DNA of 64,000 bases from Amanita rubescens (Eukaryota > Basidiomycota > Agaricomycetes > Agaricales > Amanitaceae), in assembly GCA_015039365.1 (NCBI GenBank), contig WION01000077.1:1-64000 (forward strand). The letters are read 5' to 3'. The notes under the pieces were generated by a model that did no database searches, was not told where the DNA came from, and saw only the letters and a program-made list of their open reading frames with translations. The position numbers were made by a program, and so were the translations under genes. Positions 1 through 11,606 of the stretch are shown here, piece after piece (position 1 is the stretch's first letter; every line of letters begins with the position of its first letter).

Positions 1-847
1 AAAAGGCTGGACCTCACTCCCAATCCTTTGTCAACCGTCGTGCCATCTACTTTGGTGAATATTTATCCTGCTTTGGGCTCCTGGACAACCTAACAACGTG
101 ACCTCGCAGGAGTCGGGTTTTTCCCTTCTGGGATCAACGTCATCCTTGGCGCGATCACTTTGGGTTGGTTGGAAGGATCGTTCACGGACGGACACAGCAG
201 TACGTTTCTACAACCTTTGAACTTACTAAAACACCGTGTTGACAAACTCAAAGTGGTTCTCCACGTTACAGCGGCCACGATACTGTCATTCGTCGTATTC
301 ATGACTCTATGTATCTTGTTCGTGTCGTTTTCATCAGAGGAGTGCCATGTTTACTCAACAGACTCGTGCAGGTTGTGGTGGTCAAGAGATGCTCCCTTGC
401 CCTCAAGGCGTCCAATCGGCCACCTACTTCAAACGCTCCTGCTAGCGCTGATATTTGGGAGTGCGCTTCTTCGTTTTACCGTATAGTGGCCATTGTACTA
501 ATTTTCCAATCACCAGCAATCGGTTCGATCATCACCATTGACCTTCCTCATAGTTGTCATCCAGGATTGGTAGCGGATCGTATTTCACTTCATCTTACAT
601 CGTGCGCCCTTCTCGCGACGATAGCATCATTGTCGTACCTGCCTATGATACCCTGTGAGTAATCAAACCTAATTTGTGACCATCATTCGCTAACAAAATA
701 CCAGTGTTTGCCACCATAGTTATCGTCTGTTACCATCTCGTCTTCCCATCGCCAGAAAAGTCGGGGGAATCACCAGCATGGGGGACATGGGGTTCGGCAA
801 GCGCAATAGAAAAGGGCGACGTTGACTCGGTTCTTGACGGGAAGTAA
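1..847 (+). CDS. Unidentified multi-pass membrane protein, 3' part
   Basis: I do not recognise this gene; its 5' end lies outside the window. Reading plus-strand exons gives at least four hydrophobic stretches. One follows position ~120, one is at ~265-330, one at ~480-540 and one at ~590-655. The last exon, after an intron at ~656-704 (GTGAGT...CCAG), adds a fourth hydrophobic segment and a polar tail rich in Ser, Gly and Glu. The stop is TAA at 845-847. Exons in the middle (330-420) could not be joined confidently because the frame changes without a clear intron. The profile resembles the many unnamed four- to seven-TM proteins of mushrooms. The next gene downstream points towards it. Confidence 0.35.
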
Positions 848-1347
848 GTATGGACTACCATGTCCACGTGGTCGTGGGTCGCCGATAACGGAAACCGGCA
901 AACCCTGTATGATCCACCTGGTTACCGTGGTGGTTAGCGTTCCAAATATAACCGTTGAATGGCGGAAGTAGCCTACGTCTGGCACCTCTAAGTGAAATTT
1001 AAAATTCGAGGCTGCGCCTACAGCGGTAAACTATATCTCTTGTTAAACTGGTTTAAGCCAACACCGGCCCGTGAAAGTCTCAAAGCTTCCCGTCTGCGGG
1101 ATGGGGATTCCGTTTGTCCATATCATCGTTAAAGACCCCGCGTTATTTTTCTAGTAGGTCACCGCTACGCAGCATGGCCTCTTCGCGTTGACGAATAACA
1201 TCTATTCTGACCCTGACTCCCTCACCCATTTTGTCCCGGCCATCAACATAAGACACTGTTTCCGCAGATGCATTGCTGTAGAAGTCGCGAGCTTGAATCC
1301 TTCCCTCGATATCGCTTAGTTGTAACGTGTTCTAGATTCCAGTGAGC
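848..1347. other. Intergenic region
   Basis: About 500 bases lie between the 3' ends of two convergent genes. No convincing coding exon, RNA gene or repeat was seen. Confidence 0.5.
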
Positions 1348-3081
1348 CTACACATCCGACATAGAGAACAGTAAAATGCTCACCCCTGCCGTATTTCGGA
1401 TGCTCTTTCTAGCATTCATCCTGGATGATCGGGTGAGTATGACCGTGATGTGATAGACCGTACTAACAGTGCGAGATAACTGTTGATATACACTATAAAA
1501 ACATTGAGTCTGTATGCGCGACAAATGAAAACGGATTGCCCCACGTTTCGATAGCACCAATGCGACTCCAAGGAAAACAAAATTGTTTGGCATTGTAACG
1601 ACCTATACAAAGGTGAGTTCGTAAAATGATAGTTAAACTATGAAACTAACCGTAATTACTCCAATAATGGAGCACAAGCTGAAAATCGTGATAAAACCAC
1701 AGAAAAAGACAATTCTACAAGTAGCGTACCTTGTCAAAGCCCCAGAGACGACGACATAGCGGATAATGATCCCCAAAATGGATTTTGTCCTAAAATGAAG
1801 GCCATCGTAAAACATTCACCAATCAGAAATCAACCCACTCTGCGAATACCGTCGTTCCATGGTAGAGCATATGGCACATCGCGATGGTGAGCATGATATC
1901 ATTAAATGTAGTCATTGAAAAAGAAAGGTAGATCGACCACTTTTGAACGTGTAAGCAAATCGATTAACTCTGCGTTTGCGCGAACGACGGCAACGAAAAC
2001 ATACGCGAATGCGAGCCAATTGAGTAAATAAAGCAATTTTCATCCTGATTGAATAAAACTGTTAGCCGGACATCATAGAGCTGCCAAATCTTTTACGTAC
2101 GTAAGGACCAAGAGGACTGCGTGCAAAAAGGTTGAGCCAATGTAAGTACTGGTTATGATTATGGTTGAACATACTGATTCCAGCGGCTACGAACACAGAA
2201 GTCAGAGCGGCAGAGAGCGACTCGGAAATCACTTACCATATCCACTCAAGAGATTGGCAATCTATCACAGCGGTCGTTAGCTAGGCTGTCAAGGGCGTAA
2301 ATGACACGGTACCAGAACCCACGACCAAAGGCGGTTTTGATCTCCGTTAACTGGAGACAAATTTATACGGTATACAAGTTGGATCTAATCCAAAACTTAC
2401 GTTTCCATACCCGCAAGGTGTAGAGGCTAGAGCGGCACTTTGAGCAAAATGTCAACGGAGATGAGATGAACGTGCCTCTGAACCAAGAGAACAATAACTA
2501 TCTAAGGTATTTAACTGTGGGCGATCCATTATACACAACTGCTAAAGACCGGACGCACCATCATGGCTATCTGCGCCTGCGGGCAGGAGAAAGGTAAATA
2601 GCACTCGGACGCCTTAATCAGGTTGTCAGCTCACTTTGTGGGCCCTGAAAGTTTTGGGTTCGTCAGAAAATTCATGATTTCAACAGATGACACGTACCAA
2701 GTAACAACGCCAAGAATTAGATAGTTTCCAAACAAATCGATGAGATAATGCCATAACTCGGCGATTACAAAAGCCATGTGAAGGGAATCGAGGAGCCTTG
2801 CATTCCATTAGGTGTTGCTCGTACAATGTCTGCGATGTCGTACCAAAGAAATGCAACCACGAACTTCTGAAATATCCGATCCTGTTTATAATTCGTGAAA
2901 TAGAAGTAAACTTGGATATTTGTGGCCCCGAAAAGACTACATGCGTGGTGGATATGAGTAAATGAATACATGTGCATGACACATACATAGCTGCTCCCAT
3001 CCCTCCCAGAAACAATGCGCCATAAGTTGGGCCTAAATTAGGAAGGACGAGCGTCGTTGGAATGGTTGGTGCTGAAGCCAT
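1348..3081 (-). CDS. DUF6534 family integral membrane protein
   Basis: This is an intron-rich gene for a multi-pass membrane protein of the DUF6534 family, common and unassigned in Agaricomycetes. The start ATG at 3081 opens with MASAPTIPTTLVLPNLGPTY and then the family signature GALFLGG. Removing introns of about 47 bp restores the motifs FVVAFLWLLDSLHMAF and ELWHYLIDLFGN, then LRVWK. Further on come a hydrophobic helix before FVFLGVALVLSKLYINS and the usual C-terminal NARKSIRNT. Predicted topology is about seven helices. Exons in the middle (about 2450-2650) did not join cleanly, so a lesion there is possible. The gene stands head to head with a monooxygenase at 4058; a degraded copy of its 5' half lies at 6110-6400. 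Function is unknown; a receptor-like or transporter role is only a guess. Confidence 0.7.
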
Positions 3082-4057
3082 CTCGTGACCCTGCAAAGCG
3101 CCTCGAGGGAAGTAATAGGGTCAGACGTTGAGCAGACCTCACGGTCCCGTCATGGTATCATATACTCGAGCGCCGGGACCGAAAAGGGAAGGTATCAGAT
3201 AGTTAATGGCGAAATGTTGTTCAGGATCGATTGGATGCAAGTATAGCCTACAAATGAGGAGTGGCCATGTGAATTTCGGCGCCCAGCTCTCTCGTGCTAT
3301 ATCTGCTATATCACATCCTCGGCACAACCTCTTTCCGTTTATCATTCTGATTTGTGCATGTCTGTGCCTATCCGTTCATCGTACCCGGGCCACTCGCGTA
3401 CATGTCATTTTCAGGTTTACAAGCAATTTCCATTTCAAAGTTGGCAACGTGTCTGCAGGGACATCTAGTAAAGAAGGTTGTGTGCCCGTACCATTGATGC
3501 GTCCTGCGCTGATTGATTCGATGGAGGTTCTTCGCAAGTTGTTCTAATAGTAATCGAGACTGTCGAGTCCCAAGGCGGCGAGTATTTGCGTCTATTTGTA
3601 GCGCTAACATTTTGTGTCGCGTAATATCGTACTACTCAGCGCGGCACGAGATCCGTAATGCTACCGTTAACGTTCTAATTCCCAGCACCAGCTTGTAATC
3701 ACCTCGAACTTGCCGTACAACTGCAACAGCCATCGGTTCCTCGCGTCCCACATGGTTTCACTAGTGTCGTTGATGTGTCTGCCTCCATGGATCAGATCGC
3801 GTTCATCAAACCGCTAATCGGTGCTCCACCTGTGTTACATTCTCGTTTTCCTGTGCACAACCCAGCAGCGGCGTGCAAGGTTACCCGAATAACCAACGTC
3901 GTACGTTTCGTTCCCCCGCACAGGGGCAGGATAACGTTGGCGAGATAATTTGGGCCACCTATCAGTAAGGCTATCATGGGAGTCCGATTCTGGCATTTAT
4001 AAAAGGCCTCTGAGGAGTGGGTACTTGCGTTATCGATCACTTCGAGCCTTTCCAGTG
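3082..4057. promoter_or_regulatory. Shared upstream region of divergent DUF6534 and monooxygenase genes
   Basis: This stretch separates two divergent start codons and so must hold both promoters. Its sequence recurs, diverged, at 6400-7440 in front of the second monooxygenase copy. Part of it (about 3740-3840) recurs again near 9440-9550. A TATA-like TTTATAAAAGG lies at about 3996-4006, some 50 bases before the monooxygenase ATG. The short ORFs here are not conserved between the copies and are treated as chance. Confidence 0.5.
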
Positions 4058-5824
4058 ATGGCTCCGAAACTGAAAGTCGCAATAATGTGTGTAATAGTAA
4101 TTAACGTTTCATTCATTGGTTTTGACGCCAAATGCAGAGGCGCAGGAATAGGCGGGTTGACACTAGCTTCCTGCCTCGCGAATATGGACAAGCGAAAGGA
4201 GATCGAGCTGGATATATACGAAGCAGCGGAAGGACTGGAAGAGATCGGCGCTGGAATCAATCTTTGGCCGAGAGCAATTGAGATGCTGACGAAGATCGGC
4301 CTTGAGGCAGACATCCTCAAACTCTACGAGCGAGCAAATATCGATCGTTGTTCGTTCTCATTTTTCTTGGTCTGAACATAGTGGCTTACACAGGACTAGC
4401 GCTCGCCTTCGAATTCAGGAAAAGCGACCAGACGAAAGGCCATACGATCTACGAGTTATTCGTTGAAGGTTCGCTAATTCAGATTGTTCTCATCGGTTCT
4501 AAATCTATTTTCAGGTGGGGCCTTCAGAATCCACCGAGCTGATCTCCAAAAGATTCTGCTGAAGCAGGCATTAACACACGCTCGTCTACACCTCTCTAGC
4601 AAACTCGTATCGTATACCGAACATCTGGACAGTGTCCACCTAGAATTTCTGGACGGTTCGAAACAAACGTGCGACCTGCTTGTAGGTGCGGACGGCATCA
4701 AGTCGACAGTCAGGAAAACTTTCTTCGAAAGTAGACCTAGAGATTATCGAGAATCGATCGAGCCTATTTGGACTGGCACGTACGCATACAGAGGCATCGT
4801 TCCGCGGGACGTGCTCTTGAAGGGGTCACCGGATCATCGAGCCGCCCGGATCCCCGTGATGGTGAGCATCAGTTTGTTATTATAGGCGACAGGGAAAGGT
4901 TTGACCTTAAATATCTCAGTATGTCGGAAAATTGAAGGTTTAATCTGACCGGATGTTTGAAACCGATAACTGTTACTTACGTCCGTTTTAGCATCTTTTA
5001 AGCTATCCAATGTCCGACGGAGAGTTCATCAACATCGTTGGCGTCGTGCATGACGAGACTCGCGAAGAAACACGCCATGAAGGAGCACTGATAAAAGACG
5101 TATCAAATGCGGAAATGTTATCTTTATATGATGGATATGAACCAGAATTGCAGGCGCTACTCCAGGTATGACAACGATTACCGCAATTCCAATGACAATT
5201 GAAGCATTAACGATTCAACTTTACGAAGTGTGCTCCTAATTTTTCGAAGTGGGCCATACACCACCTAAAGCCACTCAAAACGTACGCTGAGCGAAGAGTA
5301 TTACTTCTCGGTGACGCTGTACGTTTCTCTGGCCTATATTTCATCACTCGTTATTCATTTCCCTAGGCGCACGCCACAGGTCCACATCAAGGAACTGGTG
5401 CAGGCCAGGCTATGGAGGTACGCGTATATCGTCCGTTATATTTCAGTAATGCAGATTGATGATGACGCAGGATGCATACATCCTCTCTGTTATGCTTACT
5501 GACGTGACGGACACCACGAGTCCTAAGTCACAAATCCCTTTAATTACGCACATATACGATGCCATTCGCCGACCCGTAGGGAACGCATCGATAGCGGTGA
5601 CCAAGGCATGCGGCAAACTAACGGGGCTCACTGATGATGAGAAAGAGCTCCCGTTTGTGAAGGCGCGCGATGAGATGGTTCCGCACGAAGTATTAGTGGC
5701 ATATATTAAGAAACTGGAGAATCGTTGGCGGTGGCTTTGGGACGCTTCCGCTCGGATAGAAGAGCAGTGTCAAGATGCACTAAAATTGTTGCGAAGTTCC
5801 AGGAAGCCAGAGTCAAAACTTTGA
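4058..5824 (+). CDS. FAD-dependent monooxygenase (salicylate hydroxylase-like), copy 1
   Basis: This is a group A flavoprotein monooxygenase of about 440 residues that would hydroxylate a small, perhaps aromatic, substrate with NAD(P)H and O2. Exon 1 is short (MAPKLKVAII) and runs across the first intron into the Rossmann motif GAGIGGLTLAS. An acidic strand end (LDIYEAA) follows. The middle DG motif is DLLVGADGIKSTVR at about 4670-4715. The second FAD motif, RVLLLGDA, is split by an intron from AHATGPHQGTGAGQAMEV. All exon joins keep frame: GAT C|GA, GAA G|GT, ATG|CAT, CAG|TGT, GCT|GCG and GAG|GAT. This copy therefore looks intact and ends in RSSRKPESKL. It is the first member of a tandem family with relatives at 7445, 9620 and 11607. 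The substrate cannot be read from the sequence. Confidence 0.85.
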
Positions 5825-6109
5825 GATATTTTTTGGCATTGTAGAACTATTCTTTGAAACGAGTTAACTCCGCTCTGCCTATTCTTCCGGACGATTGATT
5901 TCACGGGTCGCTCGCAGCGCGTATCCCTGTTTGCCTCCACTTTTATGCCCTAGCCCCAGCGTGTTTCAAAGTTAGCGCTAACCTAGCCGGTTGGACATTC
6001 TGACTCACCCTACCCAGTCACAGTTAGGCATGTCCTCAGAGCCACGCGCCACTGTGTATCCACCAGCAGTCGTCAACGTGGGGCTCGCGTTCACCAATCC
6101 ACGGATCGC
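5825..6109. other. Downstream flank of monooxygenase copy 1
   Basis: Noncoding DNA. It shares blocks with 9209-9510 (for example CTTTTATGCCCTAGC), so it belongs to the duplicated module. Confidence 0.5.
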
Positions 6110-6400
6110 TAAGGATTATATAGTTTCAAAACGAATTAATCAGATAATGCCACATCGATAATCCATGTGAACTGTATCAAGCAACCTTGCATTTCATTAG
6201 TTGTTGCTCGTGCTATGTGTGTTATCGTACCAAATAAATCCAACCGGCGCGCGCTTCTAAAGGATCCCCTTCTGCTTCATGCATAGCTACTCCCATCTCT
6301 CCCAGAAACAATGCGCCGAGAGTTGGGCCTAAATTAGGAACTTAAGGACGCGTTGGAATGGATGTCGTTTTGAAGCCATATCGTGACCCTGCAAAACGTT
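6110..6400 (-). pseudogene. Relic of a DUF6534 gene (5' half)
   Basis: This minus-strand stretch aligns by eye with exons 1-3 of the intact DUF6534 gene at 2710-3095. It includes the start region (6370-6380) and the exon end near 6120-6180. Internal deletions remove most of exon 2, and the frame is lost after a few codons. Nothing corresponding to the 3' half of the gene remains before monooxygenase copy 1 ends at 5824. It is not expected to make protein. Its value is as a marker that the DUF6534 and monooxygenase genes were duplicated together. Confidence 0.65.
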
Positions 6401-7444
6401 CAGATGGATGCAATACGGCCAGATGCTGAGCAAATGATCATAGCATCATATCTTCGAGCACCGGGACTGAAAAGGAAAGGTATCGAACAGTGGTTGGCGA
6501 AATGTTGTTCAGGATCAAATCATCAACAATGTAAAGCCTGCAAAGTTCAAGTGAAGAGTGACCGTGTGAATGTTAGAAATTCCTTCGCACTACTCATAGT
6601 AGTAGTACTACCCTCGGCACAACCTCTTCCCGTTTTACTTTAACTACATGTTCTGATTTGTGCATGTTCGTGCGTCCGTCGGAATAGTACATATTATCTC
6701 ATACATTTTTTCGGACCATTCCATTCCAAGAGTCCAAAGTTGGGCTTGAAGTGTCTGCAGGGACAGGCTGCCGCGTGCCATCGAACTAGTGTCCTGCGGT
6801 ACTGATTGGTTTGATGGGGCTTCTTACGTTGCTTAAACAATTAATCACTTGTTCTGCAGTGTTTGAGGGTCAACGTTTTGAGTATTTATGTCTATGTCAC
6901 GTAACATCATGCTCCTCCGAGTCAGTGCCCAGCGGGTTGGTAACAGGCCTCCTTATGGCACCATTGTGAGTATCATCTTCATCATCACAACGTTAACGTT
7001 CTACTCTTGATTCCCACCGCTGGCATGTGATCAGTGATCACCTCGCACTTGCCGTAAAACTGCACCCACCCACTCGGTTCCACGTGAGCTGGCTAGTATA
7101 GTTGACGTGCCCGCCCATATGGATCAGACCCGCGTTCACGAAACCGCTTATCAGGATTGCGCCTCTGTTACTATTTCGGTACAAGATTCATCACAACCCA
7201 ATAAATGGAACACACCTGAAGAAGCGACGTGAGTATAGGTGTTGGAATATGATCCGGTCGCTCCTGGGTTTACTTTTAGCACTTCAGGTACCCCTGAATA
7301 ACGAGACAAACGTTGCACGCTCTATTCCCCCCGGGCGCGCAAGGGGCAGGATAACGTTGGGAGATAATTTGGGCCACCTATTACTAAGGCTATCATCGGA
7401 TTTTATAAAGGACCTCTGACGAGTGGGTGCTTGTATTATCAGTC
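6401..7444. other. Duplicated upstream region of monooxygenase copy 2
   Basis: This is a diverged copy of the 3082-4057 region with small insertions. It includes the counterpart of the ATGGATCAGA block and a TTTTATAAAGGACCTCTGA box about 45 bases before the ATG, matching TATAAAAGGCCTCTGA in unit 1. Short ORFs here are not conserved between copies. Confidence 0.5.
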
Positions 7445-9208
7445 ATGGCTCCGAAACTGAAGGTTGCAATAATGTGTGTATGACATGGCAACCAACATTT
7501 CATTCATTGGTTCTGACGTCCAATGTAGAGGCGCAGGAATAGGTGGATTGATGCTGGCTTCCTGCATCGCGAATATGGATAAGCGAAACAAGATCGAGCT
7601 AGACATATATGAAGCAGCGGAAGAACTGGCAGAGATCGGCGCTGGAATCAATCTTTGGCCGAGAGCAGTTGAGATGCTGACGAGAATCGGCCTCGAGACA
7701 GACATCCTCAAACTCTACAAGCAATCAAAAGTTAACCGTTGTTCGTTCTCATTGGCTAATGTCTGGGCATAGCGGCTTAAATCGAACTAGCACTTGCCTT
7801 CGAATTCAGGAAAAGTGACCAGACGGGGGCCATCCAATCCACGATTTATACATCGAAGGTTTCCTAAGTCCTATTGTTCTCGTCAGTTTCTAAATCGATC
7901 TTTAGGCGGGACCTTTAGAATCCGCCGAGCCGAATTCCAGAAGATTCTGCTGAAGCAGGCATTAACACACGCTCGCCTGCACCTCTCCAGTAGGCTCGTG
8001 TCGTATACCGAGCATTTGGACATTGTCCACCTAGAATTTCTGGATGGCTCGAAACGAACATGCGACTTGCTTGTAGGTGCAGATGGAATCAAGTCGGCTG
8101 TCAGGAAAATATTCTTCGAAAGTAGACCTAGGGATTATCGAGAATCAATCAAACCCGTTTGGACTGGCACGTACGCATACAGAGGCATCGTTCCGCGGGA
8201 CATGCTTTTAAAAAGGTTTCCCGGCCATCGGGCCACTCGGGTTCCCGTGATGGTAAGCATCAGTTAGTTATGATGGATGACAAGAAAAGGCTTGACCTAG
8301 AGAACTTAGTATGTCGGAAAGTTGAAGGTTTAATCCAACCTGATATAGCGGTGACTGTTGCTTACATCTGCCTTAGCATATTGTAAGTTATCCCATGTCC
8401 GACGAAGAGTTCATCAACATCGTTGGTTTTGTACACAATGAGACTCAAGAAGAAACACGCCATGAAGGGGCACTTATAAAGGAGGTACCAAATGCGGAAA
8501 TGTTGTCTTTGTATGAGGGCTTTGAACCAGAAGTGCAGGCGCTACTCAAGGTGTGAACGCGATTCCTATGACAATTGAAGAGCTAACGATTCAATCTACG
8601 TTACTAAGTGTACTCCTGATCTCTCGAAGTGGGCCATACACCATCTAAAGCCACTCAAAACGTATGCTGAGCAAAGAGTGTTACTTCTCGGCGACGCTGT
8701 ACGTTCCTCTGACTTAAGTTATTCATTGAAATTTATTTCCTCAGGCGCATGCCATGGGTCCACATCAAGGAGCTGGTGCAGGGCAGGCTATAGAGGTACG
8801 CGTATATCATTCGTTTTCTTTCAGGAGTGCAGATTGATAAGGACGCAGGACGCATACATCCTCTCTGTTATGCTTACTGACGTGACTGGCACCACGAGTC
8901 TTAAGTCTCGAATCCCTTTAATTACGCACATATACGATGCGATTCGCCGACCTGCAGGAAACGCATTAATAGCTGCGACCAAGCTGTGCGGCAAACTAAC
9001 AGGGCTCACCGACGATGAGAAAGAACTCCCGTTTGTGAAGGCGCGTGATGAAACTGTCCCGCACGGGGTATTAGTTGCATATATTGAGAAACTGGAGAGC
9101 CGTTGGCGGTGGCTTTGGGATACGTCCGATCAGATAGAAGAACAGTGCCAAGAAGCGCTAAAATTATTGCGAATTTCCAGGATGCCGGACTCGTTGACAA
9201 AACTTTGA
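7445..9208 (+). pseudogene. FAD-dependent monooxygenase copy 2, probably inactivated
   Basis: This copy is very similar to copy 1 over the whole length and has the same intron positions. It keeps the first FAD motif (GAGIGGLMLAS), DLLVGADGIKSAVR, LLLGDA and AHAMGPHQGAGAGQAIE, and ends in SRMPDSLTKL. Two lesions lie in one small exon. The acceptor that reads ACACAG in copy 1 reads AAATCG here, at about 7778-7785. The following exon is one base shorter between about 7821 and 7858, which shifts the frame. Unless another acceptor rescues both, the protein would be cut off after about 100 residues. Later exons are intact, so the damage is recent, or one of the changes is a sequencing error. Confidence 0.7.
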
Positions 9209-9619
9209 GATATTTTTAGGCATTGTGTCTATTTGTGGTACCATCTTTCCCACAATATGCCAAGTAAACAACGCCCTCCCGATGTTCTTCTGGACGATCG
9301 ATATCACGTTGCGCGCAGCGCGGATTCTTGTTTTCCTCCTCTTTTATGCCCTAGCGATACTGCTATGACTCACTAATCAGGTGAGGTCACGGCCATGCTC
9401 GGAGCCGCATGCCACAGCTGTGCAACGCGCGTTCTTGTACACGCGTCCTCAGCAGTCGTTGACGTGTCTGTTTGGGATCGGAGCGGCGTTCACCAATCCA
9501 CAGATAACGGTGCTGCCGTTACATTCTCCTTTTGTGAATAGGATTCGTCAGGATACAGCAAACGACATGGGGAGGACGACTGAAAAGAGCGCTGCTATGA
9601 GTAAATGCGTACGCCGTAC
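9209..9619. other. Downstream flank of copy 2, junction to the third copy
   Basis: Noncoding. The left part repeats 5825-6105. The part near 9440-9550 repeats the upstream region at about 3740-3840. The join to a bare internal exon at 9620 marks a large deletion in the third copy. Confidence 0.5.
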
Positions 9620-10245
9620 GCAGGATTAACACACGCTAGCCTGCACCTTTCCAGTACACTCGTATCGTATACAGAACATCCAGACAGTTTCCACCTGGAA
9701 TTTATGGATGGCTCGAAACGAACGTGTGACCTGCTGGTAGGTGCAGTTCGCATAAAACGGACTACAGAAGAATATTCCTTGCAGGTAGACCTGATGTGTT
9801 ATTAGTTCACGCTTATTTCTTTAGGCGCATGCCCAGGGTCCACATCAAGGAACTGGAGCAGGCCAGGCCATGGAGTGCGCGTGCATTTTTCAATTTCTCC
9901 AATGATGCATATCGATGATGATGCAGAACCCGTACGTCCTCTCCGTCATGCTTACCGACACCCGCAGCACGAGCTCCAAGTCCCAAATTCCTTTGATAAC
10001 GATGCAATCCCCCGACGGTAGGAAATGCGTCCGTTCCTCACGACAAACTAGCAGGGTCCACTGACGATTCCCGTTTGTAAAGCCGCATGACGAGATGGTC
10101 CCGGACGAAGTATCGGTGGCATATATCAAGAAACTGGAGAGTCGTTGGCGATAGGTCTGGACTCTAGATGCTTCGGCCCGCGTAGAAGAACGTTGTCAAG
10201 ATGAAGTTGTGACGGACTTCCTCGAAGCCCGAGTCGAAACTGTGA
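9620..10245 (+). pseudogene. FAD-dependent monooxygenase copy 3, fragment
   Basis: Only pieces of the monooxygenase remain. The first (9625-9790) encodes LTHASLHLSSTLVSYTEH and GSKRTCDLLVGA, then loses the DGI part of the DG motif. The sequence then jumps to the AHAQGPHQGTGAGQAME exon near 9824-9873. A worn last exon follows, with DEMVPDEVSVAYIKKLESRW ending in an in-frame stop. The N-terminal FAD-binding exons, the TGTYAYRG exon and the LLLGDA exon are missing. It cannot make a flavoenzyme. Confidence 0.75.
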
Positions 10246-11606
10246 ATATATTTTTAGGCAGGACGCGCTATAATAATAATAGTATCTCTTTGTTACACTT
10301 GTCCATCTCAATCATATGCTGCTCCTAACAGAAATACAAAAACGTGTTTCAATTCGTGCCTGCAAGTGAGGGAATGGTACGGAGGCAATTGCATCAGCGG
10401 AGCCAATTTGAGGGACTCCATAATTTCACAACTAACAATGTCTTGGTGATAAACTCAGGAAGGGGCAAAGGGGATATGCGCAAAGGGGCGTCATCCATTC
10501 TAGCTACGTAATTAATATACTAGCCATTATTGGAAATTGCGGAAGTCCGAACTCAGGAACGGCGCTCCATTGCGCCCTCCAAGTCCTTCGTCTCAACCTC
10601 TATTCCTACTACTGGTCCATCCCTGTGACCCTTCGCCTCTCCGTCCCTTCCGTTCCCTCGATCAACCGGTCCGCCACTTCCAACATCAGGTCCAGCAGCG
10701 TCCGCGTATTTACAGCATGATGATACGGAGCGCAACCGGATTTCCGAGGCGGATTACAATACTCATATGATTATACAGTCAGCCAAAAAGGGACTTAATT
10801 GTTGCATAATATTTCGAACGTTTGGGTGATGAATCACGTTCGTATCTTCACTCTCACTCATTTCGACATTCTAGTGTTCACCGGCCCTCGTTTTGGTCGT
10901 GGAGGTTATTCGGTCGTCATAGTAGCATTACCGCGAAACTTCAGTGCTCGGTCAATTCAATGGACAGCGATCCCCTGTTTCTTACATACAACATGGGGTA
11001 CGGATCTGGTTTGGGGTAGGGGTCCGCCAACGTCACCAAGATACCTTTATTCATCGTTCATTACTGCGCAAGTTGTGCATCATGTTGGTTTCGTTTTCGT
11101 TTTCGTTTATCACGCCGAAGAGTGCTCAAGATCGACATCGTTGATCGTGTGCCGCTCAACTACCACCGCGTCATTCTAACTTACCCACACTTCAAGTTTG
11201 AAGATCGGTCAGAACAATTGCATTGCGACAGATGATGCCTTTTTTTACATCGCGCCCAAGAACCGGCGCGCCGACTTGACCCCGCGGCTGTAAAAGGCGA
11301 GCTGACCCATTCTTGACATTGTTTGATGGGCCACTGCGGCCATATGGGGCTCAGGCTCTGGGCCAAGGCTGACCAGATGCCCTCTAAATGCGAGTTACTC
11401 AAGATAAAGTAAAACGCTAACTGACGCGTGTTTCAATGTCCACAGCAGGTAGTTCTTGATCTGCGTGGTGATGACGACAATATCGGAATCCAGGACGTCC
11501 AATGCTGATTCTTCTATATATACAGGGACCCGCGTAACATTCGTTTAGAAACCCGTCATTCGACCGACTAAATTGCATTATCCCTCCCCACAATTGAACA
11601 AGTGTC
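10246..11606. other. Intergenic region with no convincing gene
   Basis: About 1.36 kb between the monooxygenase fragment and copy 4. ORFs up to 126 codons occur on both strands but show no family motif, no plausible exon chain and strong overlap with each other. The last 100 bases should hold the promoter of copy 4; a TATATATAC string lies at about 11514-11522. Confidence 0.45.

Larger units (their letters stand above)
2700..5830. repeat. Tandem segmental duplication, unit 1 (DUF6534 5' half plus monooxygenase)
   Basis: The segment from the 5' half of the DUF6534 gene through the monooxygenase stop is repeated at about 6110-9215. The copies are shifted by roughly 3.3-3.4 kb and keep gene order and orientation. 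The 3' flank (5825-6105) also has a counterpart at 9209-9510. Unit 1 is the better preserved copy. Confidence 0.75.
6110..9215. repeat. Tandem segmental duplication, unit 2
   Basis: This is the second copy of the module. The left end matches 2710-3095 in scattered blocks, for example the shared AACAATGCGCC and GGGCCTAAATTAGGAA strings. The right end matches the whole monooxygenase with its introns. Indels are common in noncoding parts and in the DUF6534 relic. Confidence 0.75.

Noticed and set aside
10537..11179. Possible gene on either strand between monooxygenase copies 3 and 4
   Set aside because: ORFs overlap in all frames without domain motifs or plausible intron chains.
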